From a virus: DNA of 64,000 bases. Position 1 is the first letter of the stretch, and each line of letters starts with the position of its first letter. The notes beneath the pieces are model-generated. The model searched no databases. It saw nothing but the letters and a program-made list of their open reading frames with translations, and had not been told where the DNA came from. Below are positions 1 to 6,940 of the stretch, piece by piece. Made by a program: the position numbers and the translations under genes. Location of the stretch: positions 81,923 through 145,922 of IMG/VR virus record IMGVR_UViG_3300021365_000004, one strand, 5' to 3'.

Positions 1-862
1 CATGTGTTCCATGAGGATGACGATGTCCATCTTTAATTACCCAAAAACCTCTATCGTGTCCTTGGTATATTAGTTCTAAGACAGCAAGCTCAATTGCAGA
101 ACGAGTTGCTTTCGTAACTCCTTCATTCGCTGCTATACCGTCTTCCATTTCCACTAACTTCGTATCCATATCCACGAAGCGGAATACATCATAACCACCA
201 CCTGTACTTAAAATCGTCTTTGTAGTCTGTACATTGAGTAAAATTTCACCAGTTAAAGTTGATATTCCCCTCAACGATACTGTGACAACATCTCTACGAT
301 AGGAAACACTTGAACCAATACCTAAGTATCTTGCGCCTCGTCCACCACTTTCAATGTTTGTATCATAACCAATTATCCCACCGTCAAGTAGGATACCAGC
401 AAACAAGAGAGGTTGAATGCCTGTTGGAGCATCCTCATTACCTTCCTGTCTTGCAAAGTCTTCTCTAGTAGAACGAATGATTTGTCTCTCTCTTACAAGT
501 GCGTCTAAACTTGTACGTTCCACTACTCTAAACCATTTACCTTTTCCAGCAGTCTTAAGTGCATCAATTAAAAATGATTCTGCACCTTGTGTGACTGCAG
601 TAGAGAATGATGCGATGTTATCCATTCTCTTCCTTTGTCCTGTCTTATCTAAGAACCCATACACTGCAACTACTGGCATATTGTCAGCAGGTGGTAAGTC
701 TGCAAGTTCTTGATACGTAGGTATATTTACTACTTCTGCCATTTCGACACATTCACCTACTCGTTCCATAACCAATGATGTACAGGAATCCGTCATGCTT
801 GGTATAGCAGCACACCCGCTGATGAGCAAGACCAGTAGTCCCACCATCCATAAATTCTTCAC
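1..862 (-). CDS. csgG: Curli-type outer-membrane secretion pore, CsgG-like lipoprotein (partial)
   Basis: Homologue of CsgG, the outer-membrane lipoprotein that forms the nonameric curli secretion channel. The left window edge cuts it after 287 codons. E. coli CsgG has 277 residues, so little is probably missing. I start it at a GTG (860-862) that follows the TAA of the csgF-like gene with no gap. This start gives a lipoprotein signal: hydrophobic residues 4-15 and lipobox LISGC with Cys17. Family-like segments follow in order: VVAVYGFLDKTGQ, ERTSLDALVRERQ, LLFAGILLDGGIIGYDTN and RGISTLTGEILLNVQTTK. It sits last in a late-promoter-driven string of membrane proteins and directly behind csgF. 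No curlin subunit is visible in the window, so it may export something else or act as a pore in host exit. The family call is firm; the role in infection is inference. Confidence 0.9.
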   Translation of the reverse strand, partial: MKNLWMVGLLVLLISGCAAIPSMTDSCTSLVMERVGECVEMAEVVNIPTYQELADLPPADNMPVVAVYGFLDKTGQRKRMDNIASFSTAVTQGAESFLIDALKTAGKGKWFRVVERTSLDALVRERQIIRSTREDFARQEGNEDAPTGIQPLLFAGILLDGGIIGYDTNIESGGRGARYLGIGSSVSYRRDVVTVSLRGISTLTGEILLNVQTTKTILSTGGGYDVFRFVDMDTKLVEMEDGIAANEGVTKATRSAIELAVLELIYQGHDRGFWVIKDGHRHPHGTH

Positions 863-1321
863 TTAAAAGCTCCCAGTGCCTATTGGTATATCCAATGTTG
901 TTGTCGTTCCATCACTTGACACAATAGTCAATCTGATAAATGACACACCATCTTCTCCAACCAACTGTTCATATGTAACCGTATTACCTTCGATAGTGAA
1001 GACTCCATACATTGCAGCCTCACCGTTAGAGAACATATTCTCTACTAATTGTTTTGCAAGTTGAGCGTAAATTCTGCTCTCAACATTTCTTAAAAATTTT
1101 GCAAGAGTTGTATTCTGTGCTTCTCTATCTGCCTTTGCAATTGCATCTTCAATGTCTTGTCTTATCTTGTCACGTCTTGACTTTTCTTGATTTTCAATGG
1201 TAAGATAATGAGCTGATTGTCCTATCCCATTAAAACTAGGACTCTTAAATCCAAATACAATTTCATCTGCATTTGCAGACATACACATCATCATTAAAAT
1301 TATACTACTTACTATTCTCAT
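863..1321 (-). CDS. csgF: Curli assembly factor, CsgF-like
   Basis: The 152-residue product has a cleavable Sec signal (basic residue 2, hydrophobic core to about residue 15, likely cleavage after ANA18). The mature N-terminus DEIVFGFKSPSFNG resembles the CsgF segment that inserts into the CsgG channel. In the known family CsgF caps the CsgG pore and couples secretion to curlin nucleation. Gene order csgF-csgG with a TAA/GTG junction matches function as a pair. The start overlaps the end of the upstream membrane-protein gene by 17 nt, implying coupled translation. CsgE, CsgA and CsgB are not seen here. The length is slightly above E. coli CsgF (138 residues). Confidence 0.88.
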   Translation of the reverse strand: MRIVSSIILMMMCMSANADEIVFGFKSPSFNGIGQSAHYLTIENQEKSRRDKIRQDIEDAIAKADREAQNTTLAKFLRNVESRIYAQLAKQLVENMFSNGEAAMYGVFTIEGNTVTYEQLVGEDGVSFIRLTIVSSDGTTTTLDIPIGTGSF

Positions 1322-1574
1322 TTTTAGCTGCCTCTTTCTTAGCGTTCTCTTTATATTCGAGAACTACGTCTACCTTTTGTTGGAGACGAATCAAATCTTG
1401 GTCTAACATTCTTACTTGGTCGATGACTTTGATTAACGCAAAGTGTTGTTTTTCAATCTCGGGTTCTAGCTTCTCGCCTACAAACCACCAAATATAATAG
1501 ATGAAGTAACCTAAACCAACTGCCATGACAATTGGAAAACCATAATCACTTATTACTGCTACAATACTTTCCAT
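1305..1574 (-). CDS. Small membrane protein with coiled-coil tail (holin-like architecture)
   Basis: 89 residues. I start it at the ATG at 1572-1574, which overlaps the TAA of the 35-aa gene upstream (TAATG). A longer reading from 1625 would run antiparallel to coupling and lacks support. Residues about 5-30 form one transmembrane segment (VMAVGLGYFIYYIWWFVG). The rest is an amphipathic, heptad-like helix (KVIDQVRMLDQDLIRLQQKV) with a charged Lys/Glu/Asn end. One N-terminal TM plus a cytoplasmic coiled coil is common among phage holins and membrane anchors, but no family is recognised. The position directly before csgF suggests a role in the same late envelope function. Confidence 0.7.
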   Translation of the reverse strand: MESIVAVISDYGFPIVMAVGLGYFIYYIWWFVGEKLEPEIEKQHFALIKVIDQVRMLDQDLIRLQQKVDVVLEYKENAKKEAAKNENSK

Positions 1575-1681
1575 TAGATGAACAATAACCCTAACAGAAA
1601 TCCTACGTTGAGACCTAATGAACACATAAGAACAAAGTCCCTAGTGAATTTGTATTCAACCATTACTATTTCATTTATCAT
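1574..1681 (-). CDS. 35-aa membrane microprotein
   Basis: A short gene between two membrane-protein genes. Its ATG (1679-1681) overlaps the TAA of the 98-aa gene, and its own TAA (1574-1576) overlaps the next ATG, so both junctions are TAATG. The product starts MINEIVMVEYKFTRDF and ends with one hydrophobic helix (LMCSLGLNVGFLLGLLFI). The tiling on both sides is the main support; length alone would not justify a call. Translation by termination-reinitiation is likely. Function unknown; a holin or antiholin-like regulator is one possibility. Confidence 0.6.
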   Translation of the reverse strand: MINEIVMVEYKFTRDFVLMCSLGLNVGFLLGLLFI

Positions 1682-1977
1682 TAGTCACGTCTCACATCTA
1701 GTTTTCCATCTTCAATAAAATTTTCTGCACGTGCTACACGTTCTATATCGGGACGGAGTTCCAATGCAGCGGAAACTAACATGTCAATCTTAATCATTTC
1801 ATTTGACATGGTTCTTGCACGGTTCTCCAGTGAGTTGCAAAACATTGTTAACGTCTTAATGTCGTCAACTACGCCTTCTAAAATTTGTTTGATGACTATG
1901 AAGATAAAAAATCCCATCACAAGGCTCCCTGCAATCGGGGCTCCCACTTCACCTATCAAAACAAATATATCATTCAT
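1681..1977 (-). CDS. Small membrane protein, holin-like architecture
   Basis: 98 residues from the ATG at 1975-1977. The start is fixed by a late-type box AATAAATA (1983-1990) lying exactly 5 nt upstream; a start at 2013 would place the promoter inside the gene. Residues 10-30 are a transmembrane helix (IAGSLVMGFFIFIVIKQI). They are followed by a helical, mixed-charge tail (DDIKTLTMFCNSLENRAR). No Shine-Dalgarno sequence precedes the ATG. The same TM-plus-helix plan is seen in the genes at 1305-1574 and 34519-34779. No family recognised. Confidence 0.75.
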   Translation of the reverse strand: MNDIFVLIGEVGAPIAGSLVMGFFIFIVIKQILEGVVDDIKTLTMFCNSLENRARTMSNEMIKIDMLVSAALELRPDIERVARAENFIEDGKLDVRRD

Positions 1978-1982
1978 GCAAT

Positions 1983-1990
1983 TATTTATT
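1983..1990 (-). promoter_or_regulatory. Late promoter, AATAAATA, 5 nt before ATG
   Basis: One mismatch to the T4 late box TATAAATA. The 5-nt spacer ATTGC leads straight into the ATG at 1977, so the transcript would begin at or next to the start codon. Confidence 0.65.
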
Positions 1991-2011
1991 CTTTTAGGTT
2001 TCTTATACGCC

Positions 2012-2042
2012 AAAAAAAAGAGACTCTTTCGAGTCTCTTCTT
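2012..2042 (-). terminator. Intrinsic terminator after the 82-aa gene
   Basis: On the minus strand a 7-bp stem GAGACTC/GAGTCTC with a GAAA loop is followed by eight T residues. It lies 17 nt after the stop at 2059 and just upstream of the late promoter at 1983, so it separates two transcription units. Confidence 0.85.
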
Positions 2043-2058
2043 AAGACATCGTAAAGAG

Positions 2059-2307
2059 TTATTTCAATTGTTCACGAATTTCGTTGATGACTGCAGCCTT
2101 TGCGCCAGATTTTTTAACCTTAAGGTTTTTCTTTTCTGCAAGTTCTACCAATTGATTCTTAGTTAATTTTTTTAACTCTGAAACCGTTGGTGCCTTTGGC
2201 TTAGATGGTGTAGTCTTCTTAGATACTGAAGATTTTTTCTTCTTACCTTTGACAACGAAAAACACGAATGCAACAGCTAGTATTGCTACTATTACTATTC
2301 CGTCCAT
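2059..2307 (-). CDS. Membrane-anchored SAP/HeH-like helical protein
   Basis: 82 residues. The N-terminus is a transmembrane segment (IVIVAILAVAFVFFVVKG, residues 4-21), then a Lys/Ser/Pro-rich linker. The C-terminus (residues about 44-80) reads LKKLTKNQLVELAEKKNL...AAVINEIREQL, a helix-extended-helix pattern like SAP, HeH or Rho-N domains that bind nucleic acid. A Shine-Dalgarno AGGAGAAC lies 5 nt before the ATG. If the domain call is right, this small protein could tether DNA to the membrane. That is inference from pattern only. A strong terminator follows. Confidence 0.72.
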   Translation of the reverse strand: MDGIVIVAILAVAFVFFVVKGKKKKSSVSKKTTPSKPKAPTVSELKKLTKNQLVELAEKKNLKVKKSGAKAAVINEIREQLK

Positions 2308-2326
2308 AATGTTCTCCTAAATTAAA

Positions 2327-2521
2327 TTACTTATCAAGTAATGGGTTCTTGTCTTTTGCTTTACCTATTGCTAGAGCACAGACTTCTATGTATTTATAGC
2401 ACTTCGCCCAAATAGCATCGTCTTTTGGTGTGTCCGTCATCATTACAATGACTGAACATATAGAAATAATCGCTGGTATTGCTGACATGAATGCCCAAAT
2501 ACTACTTATAAAATCCCACAT
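2327..2521 (-). CDS. Small membrane protein
   Basis: 64 residues with one long hydrophobic stretch (residues about 8-28, WAFMSAIPAIISICSVIVMM) and a short polar C-terminal part with two cysteines (CYKYIEVCALAIG). A good Shine-Dalgarno (ACGGAGAAAAC) precedes the ATG. It is the first gene after two late-type boxes at 2551-2566 and heads the small-membrane-protein/curli string. No family recognised. Confidence 0.7.
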   Translation of the reverse strand: MWDFISSIWAFMSAIPAIISICSVIVMMTDTPKDDAIWAKCYKYIEVCALAIGKAKDKNPLLDK

Positions 2522-2550
2522 ATGTTTTCTCCGTTAGTTATTAACAGAGG

Positions 2551-2566
2551 TATTTATCTATTTAGA
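2551..2566 (-). promoter_or_regulatory. Tandem late-type promoter boxes
   Basis: GATAAATA (2551-2558) and TCTAAATA (2559-2566) abut across the end of regA. They leave a leader of about 25-30 nt with a Shine-Dalgarno for the gene at 2327-2521. They would start late transcription of the membrane-protein and curli genes separately from the replication operon upstream. Confidence 0.55.
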
Positions 2567-2968
2567 CCCACCAATAGAGTATTTTGTGGTCAATTTCCAG
2601 TTAGATTTCTCTTTGTATGGAATAATTTTGATTTGGGAAAGGGGTGCAGATGGTTCTACTATCTTAGAAGGGTCAACCAAAGTAACGAGTTTCCATTGTT
2701 CTAGAAGCTTACAGATAGTATTTCTTCTACCAATATCAGACTCATCTATGTTTGTAGGTTTACCATCGAGTTTGAATAACTCTTTGAAGTGAGTGATGTA
2801 GTAATGACCACGCTTGTGTAAGATATGACAAGATTGGAATAGTTCCTGTTCTCTTCTAGACGCAACACCTATGCGTGATAGTGTTTCCCTTATCTTTAGG
2901 AAATCATCTTTCTCGGGGAAGGTTACTTCGACTAATTCTGAAACTATTTTTTCTTGTGCATCATCCAT
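2558..2968 (-). CDS. regA: RegA translational repressor
   Basis: T4-like RegA, an RNA-binding protein that represses translation of many early phage mRNAs by occupying their start regions. I start at the ATG 2966-2968 (136 residues) rather than the GTG four codons upstream; it overlaps the end of gp62 by 8 nt. Family-like segments are FLKIRETLSRIGVASR, ELFQSCHILHKRGHYYITHF (near-identical in pattern to T4 RegA), KELFKLDGK, RRNTICKLLEQWKLV and WKLTTKYSIG at the C-terminus. Order gp45-44-62-RegA is the T4 order. Confidence 0.95.
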   Translation of the reverse strand: MDDAQEKIVSELVEVTFPEKDDFLKIRETLSRIGVASRREQELFQSCHILHKRGHYYITHFKELFKLDGKPTNIDESDIGRRNTICKLLEQWKLVTLVDPSKIVEPSAPLSQIKIIPYKEKSNWKLTTKYSIGGSK

Positions 2969-3353
2969 TGTTATTACCACCAGTATTCATTCTGTTCTTC
3001 AACTCACGTAATTCTTTATCAGATAAGAGAGTATACAATTCTTTTGCTTCTCTTGTTGACATCTGATAATATTCTTTTACGACATCGAGTTTTTTACTAA
3101 CATATGGTTTAGACCACTTAGAAAATCTTTGTCGTTTTCGTAAAGTATTTAGGAAAAACACATACTGAAGACGGTTGTCTAGACCGTGGCGACAATTCAT
3201 TTCGTTAGTAAAGAAAACAGAATCTTGGTGGTAAGACAAAGATTTGTTTATGAGGAATGGTTGATATGCTTTCTCTTCGATATCATCAACCATGATATCA
3301 GTTTTATCGGAAGAGACCGATTTAACAAAATCGAATGGATTACGTTTCGACAC
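2961..3353 (-). CDS. 62: Clamp loader small subunit gp62
   Basis: 130-residue homologue of gp62, the non-ATPase partner of gp44 in the complex that loads the sliding clamp gp45. The segments PFLINKSLSYHQDSVFF, NEMNCRHGLDNRLQY, FLNTLRKRQRFSKWSKP and VKEYYQMSTREAKEL match the marine T4-like gp62 pattern. It begins with GTG one base after the TAA of the upstream 86-aa gene. It is shorter than T4 gp62 (187 residues), as is usual for marine relatives as far as I recall. Adjacent gp44, gp45 and RegA support the call. Confidence 0.9.
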   Translation of the reverse strand: MSKRNPFDFVKSVSSDKTDIMVDDIEEKAYQPFLINKSLSYHQDSVFFTNEMNCRHGLDNRLQYVFFLNTLRKRQRFSKWSKPYVSKKLDVVKEYYQMSTREAKELYTLLSDKELRELKNRMNTGGNNNG

Positions 3354-3354
3354 T

Positions 3355-3615
3355 TTAAGTGTTTCTTATGTAAGAGTCGAGTAGTGCTTGACCAGTAAGA
3401 GCTTCACCAAAGTAAATAATCTCACCGCTTGACTTTATTGTTCTTTGTACGACACCGTTGTTGTATTCAACGTCCAGTACTGAACCATCATTACGTCTAG
3501 TGTCGTACCACATTGAAGTGAATGAATGTGCATGGATGGATTTAACACCACTAGCCCATTCTTCAGCTTCTAGTAATAGTCTTTGTCGTTCTACTCTCTC
3601 GTTATGTTCTGTCAT
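3355..3615 (-). CDS. Hypothetical protein between gp44 and gp62
   Basis: 86 residues, unrecognised. An acidic/basic helical N-terminus (MTEHNERVERQRLLLEAEEW) is followed by a beta-rich part (SVLDVEYNNGVVQRT, GEIIYFGEALTGQALL). Its ATG overlaps the end of gp44 by 4 nt and its TAA is 1 nt before the gp62 GTG, so it is translated inside the clamp-loader operon. The pattern YNNGVVQRTIKSSGEIIYFG looks like a beta-hairpin of a small recurring phage domain, but I cannot name it. Confidence 0.75.
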   Translation of the reverse strand: MTEHNERVERQRLLLEAEEWASGVKSIHAHSFTSMWYDTRRNDGSVLDVEYNNGVVQRTIKSSGEIIYFGEALTGQALLDSYIRNT

Positions 3616-4550
3616 TTGAACTTACATTCTCCCATGATTTCAGTTAGACAAGCAACAAAGTTTATCTCTGAATCCATTGCAAATGCAGACTTGTATTGAT
3701 AGTCTGCAATAATTAACACACACGCTGGAATTGATTGGGGCTCCAATTGTAATTCTAACGCATTGAAAACTTTTCTGAATAATGTATTAAAGTCATTATC
3801 TGAATTAGTACCAACCCATTTTCTCATGGCTGACCAATTCTTTTCTTTGATGTTATTAATCAAGGGGGTTAACTTCTCTTCGGAGAGAGTTGAAATTAAC
3901 CCACTATCAATAACACCACTTGCACCGTATCGTTGAATCTCATTGAGGACTCTTCGAAAATCGGGGAAGAATTTCATGATGAGTTCTGCAAGAACTCTTT
4001 CATCGGCCTCAATGTTTTCTTGTACACATATTCGTATACATCTATCCAACATCTGCTGTGCAAGTTGTGGTTTTAGTTTTGGTGTAATACCAAAATCGAT
4101 AACTGTAGTTCTAGAATGTAATGGTGGAATAATCCTATTCTTGTAATTACATGTAAAGATAAATCTACAGTTGGACGAGAACTCTTCTATAAAGTTTCTC
4201 AAAGCTGGTTGAACTGAGTCTGCAGAAATGTAATCTGCTTCGTCTAGGATTACGACCTTTGCACCACCCGATAATGAAACCGAAGATGCAAAGTTCTTAA
4301 TCTTTGTTCTGAGTGTGTCAATCAAACGTCCTTCATCGGAACCATTGATTACTATAAAGTCTGCACCGAGTTCGTTACACAATGCTTTTGCAACTGTCGT
4401 TTTACCGACACCTGCTGACCCACACAATAATAGATTAGGTACTTCTCCATTCTTGACAAATTCCTTAAAGGTATCTTTAAGTTCCTTTGGCAGTATCGTC
4501 TCTTCAATTGTTTGTGGACGATACTTTTCTACATAGAGAAACTCATTCAT
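3612..4550 (-). CDS. 44: Clamp loader ATPase large subunit gp44
   Basis: AAA+ ATPase of the RFC-like clamp loader, 312 residues from the ATG at 4548-4550 (start MNEFLYVEKYRPQTI; the upstream in-frame start at 4592 adds a non-homologous leader). Walker A GSAGVGKTT at 44-52, Walker B/DEAD box ILDEADY at 101-107, and the sensor/arginine-finger region LHSRTT at 144-149 (SRT in place of the common SRC). The C-terminal helical collar binds partner subunits. With gp62 it opens gp45 and places it on primer-template DNA. Confidence 0.95.
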   Translation of the reverse strand: MNEFLYVEKYRPQTIEETILPKELKDTFKEFVKNGEVPNLLLCGSAGVGKTTVAKALCNELGADFIVINGSDEGRLIDTLRTKIKNFASSVSLSGGAKVVILDEADYISADSVQPALRNFIEEFSSNCRFIFTCNYKNRIIPPLHSRTTVIDFGITPKLKPQLAQQMLDRCIRICVQENIEADERVLAELIMKFFPDFRRVLNEIQRYGASGVIDSGLISTLSEEKLTPLINNIKEKNWSAMRKWVGTNSDNDFNTLFRKVFNALELQLEPQSIPACVLIIADYQYKSAFAMDSEINFVACLTEIMGECKFK

Positions 4551-4669
4551 AAGAACAAACCCCCCACCGAGTTTGCAGTGCAGTCCACCCAATGATGAGT
4601 GAGGACTACTCCCGCGTATATTGCAGAGACTGGCACAATATTCACACTACTATTATATAGGTTATACAT
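4547..4669 (-). CDS. 40-aa microprotein tiled between gp45 and gp44
   Basis: The 111-nt space between gp45 and gp44 is an open frame that fits it exactly. The ATG (4667-4669) lies inside the last codons of gp45 (overlap ATGTATAA), and the TGA (4547-4549) overlaps the gp44 ATG (ATGA). The product begins MYNLYNSSVNIVPVSAIYAG and has a hydrophobic middle (VNIVPVSAIYAGVVL). Coupled junctions at both ends support translation, if only as a reinitiation bridge to gp44. No homologue recognised. Confidence 0.45.
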   Translation of the reverse strand: MYNLYNSSVNIVPVSAIYAGVVLTHHWVDCTANSVGGLFL

Positions 4670-5330
4670 TGTATTTGCTATCTGGCTCCAGTGCAATAAA
4701 ATACTCTAAGTCTACATCTGCATTATTGAAATGAGATATACCTTTTGATGATACTTGAACATCATAGTTACCATCTAGAATCTTAAGATTTTCCATCTTG
4801 AAATTCATTTCATAAGAAGTTCCATCTGCTTCAGCTTCTACGATTCTTGAGAATGTATTTGAAGTAGGACTCTTCTTATCTGTGACAATCAATGTCACTG
4901 TGATACCATCTGATTTGAGAATCAAATCATTAACACCTAGGACAGCTGCAGCTTTCTTAAGGTCGGTCAATAGAGTTGACGTTACTTTGAAAGTAATCTC
5001 TGCCTCTGGCATGGTTATCATTTTTTCGGGTGCAGTTACCATTCCTTCAGCTGCATAGAAATATGACAATGAGGAATTGTTATCTGCCACAGACAATGAT
5101 GAATCATTGAATTGGAAGTCGGGGTCGTCCATTAAAGACGTTGCACCTAAGAACTCTGGCAAGTTGTATATACTGAAGTCTTGAGGAAAGTCCTCAGCCA
5201 CAGTTGCAACTGCAAGAATGTTTTTCATATTGGAAATAGTTTCCAGTTTATTGCCTGTTTTGACTCGAATGCCCGAGTTGATTGTAGAGAAGTTCTTTAG
5301 AACATCCTTCGTATCATTACTAATTTTCAT
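4662..5330 (-). CDS. 45: Sliding clamp gp45
   Basis: DNA polymerase processivity clamp; in T4 it is also the mobile activator of late transcription through gp33 and gp55. 222 residues from the ATG at 5328-5330 (a GTG one codon earlier overlaps the upstream stop). The fold is typical of gp45: MKISNDTKDVLKNFSTINSG at the N-terminus, ITFKVTSTLLTDLKKAAAVL in the domain linker region, DLILKSDGITVTLIVTDKKS, and YDVQVSSKGISHF near the C-terminus. It is followed by gp44 and gp62 as in T4. With gp55 encoded at 15203-15760 it should support late promoter activation. Confidence 0.94.
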   Translation of the reverse strand: MKISNDTKDVLKNFSTINSGIRVKTGNKLETISNMKNILAVATVAEDFPQDFSIYNLPEFLGATSLMDDPDFQFNDSSLSVADNNSSLSYFYAAEGMVTAPEKMITMPEAEITFKVTSTLLTDLKKAAAVLGVNDLILKSDGITVTLIVTDKKSPTSNTFSRIVEAEADGTSYEMNFKMENLKILDGNYDVQVSSKGISHFNNADVDLEYFIALEPDSKYNV

Positions 5331-5332
5331 CA

Positions 5333-5617
5333 CTAGTTAGTCTCCTTATAGGTATCGTGGTTGTACAATGCAAGGAATCCGTAATGGATAACCTTGAGAA
5401 GGTCGGCACGATTATATCCATCCTTCTTGCCGTATCGTTGTGCATATTTCATCACGTTACCGATACAAAATCCTTCACCGTGGCCACCATCCATGATAAA
5501 CTCAGTTGCCTGAAATCTATCTTTGGAATAGTGTTCACCGTATGTCTTATCAATGTAGGAAGAGAACTCCGATAGGAGTTCCTTCTCATTGTATTTGTAG
5601 TTTATTTTTACTGACAT
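5333..5617 (-). CDS. DUF3310-type small protein
   Basis: 94 residues. The C-terminal half has the DUF3310 pattern: FCIGNVMKYAQRYGKKDGYNR followed by ADLLKVIHYGFLAL. Family members occur in many phages (T7 gp1.7 is a nucleotide kinase related to this group), but activity here is unproven. A host-type promoter TTGACG-17-TATACT (5624-5652) ends 6 nt before the ATG. It is therefore probably an early gene heading the clamp/RegA operon. Confidence 0.8.
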   Translation of the reverse strand: MSVKINYKYNEKELLSEFSSYIDKTYGEHYSKDRFQATEFIMDGGHGEGFCIGNVMKYAQRYGKKDGYNRADLLKVIHYGFLALYNHDTYKETN

Positions 5618-5623
5618 GTTACT

Positions 5624-5652
5624 AGTATACTCCTAGTACCCTGTTTCGTCAA
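5624..5652 (-). promoter_or_regulatory. Sigma-70-type promoter, -10 box 6 nt from ATG
   Basis: TTGACG (5647-5652), 17-nt spacer, TATACT (5624-5629), then AGTAAC and the ATG at 5617. An AGGAG lies inside the spacer, so it would not be in the mRNA started here; longer read-through transcripts would carry it. Confidence 0.65.
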
Positions 5653-6871
5653 CAGGGTTTTCTGAAGTTTCTTCAGCTTCAGCATTCAAGTCAACTCCAG
5701 CATCAATCTTGGAGTAGAGGTCAAGGATTGAACTCCTAGTCTCTTCATCAAATCTTGAAATACACATTGTGATTGACTTCAACTTGTCATTGAACATTCT
5801 GAATGCATTGACAATGTGAACCAACCTTCTAGTCGTGACAACATCATCGATACCACCTTCGTAGTATGTCTTTCTGATTATGTCAGCCCAGTCGACAAGC
5901 TTCTCAACGAAGTCTTCATCAACGGCACCAGTCAATTCCATTTCTTTTGCAAGGATTGACTTCTCAGTTTTCACTGGTGGGTATTCTTGTTGCATCGTGA
6001 TTGCAAATCTTTCCAACATTGCTTCATTCATGATTTGAGTCCCGATGAATTTACCATCGTCTGACCCTTGACCTTTCGTGTTTGCAGTTGCAAGGATTGT
6101 GAAACCATCTTTAGGTGAAACCCACTCACCAGTTTTCTTGATTAGGTATCCTTTACCTTCAAGAACTGATTGTAGACACATCAACTTGTTTGAACCCAAG
6201 TCAACTTCGTCAAGAAGAAGGACAGCACCTTTTCTCATTGCTTTGATAACAGGGCCTTCTCTGAAGACAACGTTACCATTAACAAGAGTGTGGCCACCCA
6301 TCAAATCATCTTCATCGGTTTCGATGGTGATGTTGACTCTGTAAAGTTCTCTCTTCAATTGAGCACAAGTTTGTTCAATCATAAGAGTTTTACCATTACC
6401 ACTCAGACCAGTAACGAATACTGGAAAGAAGATTTTGGATTTAATAATATTTTTGACATCTCTGAAATGTCCAAAAGGAACATAGTTAGACATCTTCTCG
6501 GGAATGATTTTAACTTCATCATCGAGTAGATTAACTGACTCTGTTTGTGCAGCCACTGGCATATTACTCGGTGGAGTAATTGCAACGACTGGTGCTGGAG
6601 CAGGTTGGGGTGCTGACTCAGAGTACCCACCATTGTATCCAGTAATTACAGCCTGAAGATTGTACAACAAAGGCCCAGTCTCTTGAGCTTCTTTGAAGTT
6701 ATACTTCGAGGATTTTATCCATGAAGGGAAGTATCCATCAAATGCATCTTTGATTTCCTTCCTTCCAAAGGACGTTTGGTTAGGGAATTTAGAAACGAGT
6801 TCTCCCAAAAACTCCGCCCTGTCGGGTGTGTAAGAGAATTTCTTACCGTTTATATCAATTGAATTTATCAT
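5633..6871 (-). CDS. cobS: AAA+ MoxR-type ATPase, CobS-like
   Basis: Homologue of the CobS-like ATPase found in many marine T4-like phages. I use the ATG at 6869-6871 (start MINSIDINGKKFSYTPDR), which has the Shine-Dalgarno GGAGAG. An ATG at 6901, 7 nt from the -10 box, is an alternative giving ten more residues. An N-terminal domain (1-80) is followed by a Pro/Ala linker, then the AAA+ core: Walker A GLSGNGKT (155-162), DEDDLMGG loop, Walker B LLLDEVD, and sensor ILATANT. Cellular CobS with CobT drives cobalt insertion into corrin. MoxR-type ATPases in general remodel VWA-protein partners, and here the partner at 7207-9603 is nearby. Whether the phage pair acts in B12 synthesis is unproven. 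Confidence 0.88.
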   Translation of the reverse strand: MINSIDINGKKFSYTPDRAEFLGELVSKFPNQTSFGRKEIKDAFDGYFPSWIKSSKYNFKEAQETGPLLYNLQAVITGYNGGYSESAPQPAPAPVVAITPPSNMPVAAQTESVNLLDDEVKIIPEKMSNYVPFGHFRDVKNIIKSKIFFPVFVTGLSGNGKTLMIEQTCAQLKRELYRVNITIETDEDDLMGGHTLVNGNVVFREGPVIKAMRKGAVLLLDEVDLGSNKLMCLQSVLEGKGYLIKKTGEWVSPKDGFTILATANTKGQGSDDGKFIGTQIMNEAMLERFAITMQQEYPPVKTEKSILAKEMELTGAVDEDFVEKLVDWADIIRKTYYEGGIDDVVTTRRLVHIVNAFRMFNDKLKSITMCISRFDEETRSSILDLYSKIDAGVDLNAEAEETSENPVDETGY

Positions 6872-6908
6872 AGTCTCTCCGTTTTTCAATTCTTTTCTCA
6901 TCTTTTAT

Positions 6909-6938
6909 AGTATATCAAAAAGCCGATGGCACTGTCAA
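6909..6938 (-). promoter_or_regulatory. Sigma-70-type promoter for the CobS-like gene
   Basis: TTGACA (6933-6938), 18-nt spacer, TATACT (6909-6914). Nearly the same -35 context and spacer (GCTTTTTGATATACT) recurs at 9857-9886, so these are one promoter family. Confidence 0.85.
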
Positions 6939-6940
6939 GG

